In this document: piece by piece, positions 63,729-64,000 of the stretch
Position numbering within the stretch: position 1 is the stretch's first letter
Layout of the letters: each line of letters starts with the position of its first letter
Source: Pseudomonas fragi
GTDB taxonomy: Bacteria > Pseudomonadota > Gammaproteobacteria > Pseudomonadales > Pseudomonadaceae
DNA: 64,000 nt
Reading direction: 5' to 3'
Assembly (NCBI RefSeq): GCF_900105835.1
Contig: NZ_LT629783.1
Span: 3,990,501-4,054,500 of the forward strand
Made by a program: the position numbers and the translations under genes
Notes under the pieces: generated by a model
What the model was told of the DNA's origin: nothing
Database searches by the model: none
The model's input: the letters and a program-made list of their open reading frames with translations, nothing else

Positions 63729-64000
63729 ATGCCTGATTCTGTTGCCACCAGCTTGCGTCTAGCGCCTGATGCGCTAACCCGTCCTTTTTCTGCTGAACAG
63801 TTCAGCTTCTCGAACACCAATGATCTGGAACCTTTCCGCGGCATTCTCGGCCAGGAACGTGCGGTCGAAGCCTTGCAGTTCGGCGTGGCCATGCCTCGCC
63901 CGGGTTACAACGTATTTGTCATGGGCGAGCCGGGTACGGGTCGCTTCTCGTTCGTCAAACGCTACCTCAAGGCCGAGGGCAAGCGCCTGAAGTCGCCGAG
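63729..64000 (+). CDS. Lon-related AAA+ protease, N-terminal part (runs off the window)
   Basis: The first 90 residues of a protein starting MPDSVATSLRLAPDALTRPFSAEQFSF after TAAGGAAG. It shows LEPFRGILGQERAVEALQFGVAMPRPGYNVFVMGEPGTGRFSFVKRYL, a Walker-A-like GEPGTGR loop typical of the LonB-like ATP-dependent protease family of Pseudomonas. The protease domain lies outside the window. Confidence 0.8.
   Translation, partial: MPDSVATSLRLAPDALTRPFSAEQFSFSNTNDLEPFRGILGQERAVEALQFGVAMPRPGYNVFVMGEPGTGRFSFVKRYLKAEGKRLKSP

Overview
The window is a stretch of a Pseudomonas chromosome, most likely from the fluorescens/putida side of the genus. Two things support this: the gene order cioAB, fprB, mscL, katB-ankB, radA, cstA, yjiA-like, glyA, morA, ettA, and the abundant Pseudomonas REP/REPIN palindromes built on GGGAGCGGGCTTGCTCGCGA. 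From mscL to ettA the core order is close to that of P. aeruginosa PA4595-PA4615 as I recall it. No rRNA, tRNA or CRISPR array was seen.

Left core (1-22.2 kb): an MFS exporter; the cyanide-insensitive bd-type oxidase cioAB plus a 55-aa DUF2474 subunit, behind a perfect ANR/FNR box; rlmG; an orphan LuxR-type receptor with altered ligand-pocket residues; a ferredoxin-NADP reductase; mscL; the periplasmic catalase katB with its ankyrin partner ankB; radA; the cstA-ybdD-yjiA carbon-starvation/pyruvate uptake cluster; an unrecognised 184-aa protein; glyA; and the large GGDEF/EAL motility regulator morA.

Accessory island (about 22.23-57.10 kb), inserted between morA and ettA. A 19-bp direct repeat with one mismatch (22234-22252 and 57079-57097) bounds about 34.8 kb. 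Just inside the right repeat is a tightly coupled operon of three tyrosine-recombinase-fold proteins and one small coiled-coil protein. This matches the intA-tfp-intB-srap core of strand-biased circularizing integrative elements (SEs). Cargo from left to right: IS1182 and IS66 debris, including an in-frame tnpA-tnpC fusion; an esterase with a divergent LysR regulator; an RclR/RclC-like oxidant-response cluster with an AhpD-like protein; the tail of a DUF3987 replication protein; a lipoprotein; a complete IS5-family element inserted in IS66 debris; an AT-rich orphan gene; a DUF2807 protein linked to a ParE/RHH toxin-antitoxin pair; a divergent ATP-grasp / putative PD-(D/E)XK nuclease pair; a copper-resistance region (YVTN propeller, CopA-type ATPase, DUF2933, cupredoxin, Met/His-rich protein, copRS, copCD) with three CopR-like boxes; and a small defence-like zone (AbiJ-NTD4/Abi_C protein, orphan ParS-like antitoxin, Xre regulator with a divergent unknown gene).

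Right core (57.2-64 kb): ettA, gdhA, a PchB-like chorismate mutase, a DUF4105 outer-membrane-type protein, a DUF3015 protein and the start of a Lon-related protease. Copper export, sensing and periplasmic binding would be delivered as one package on an element that carries its own recombination machinery and several possible stabilising or defence modules.
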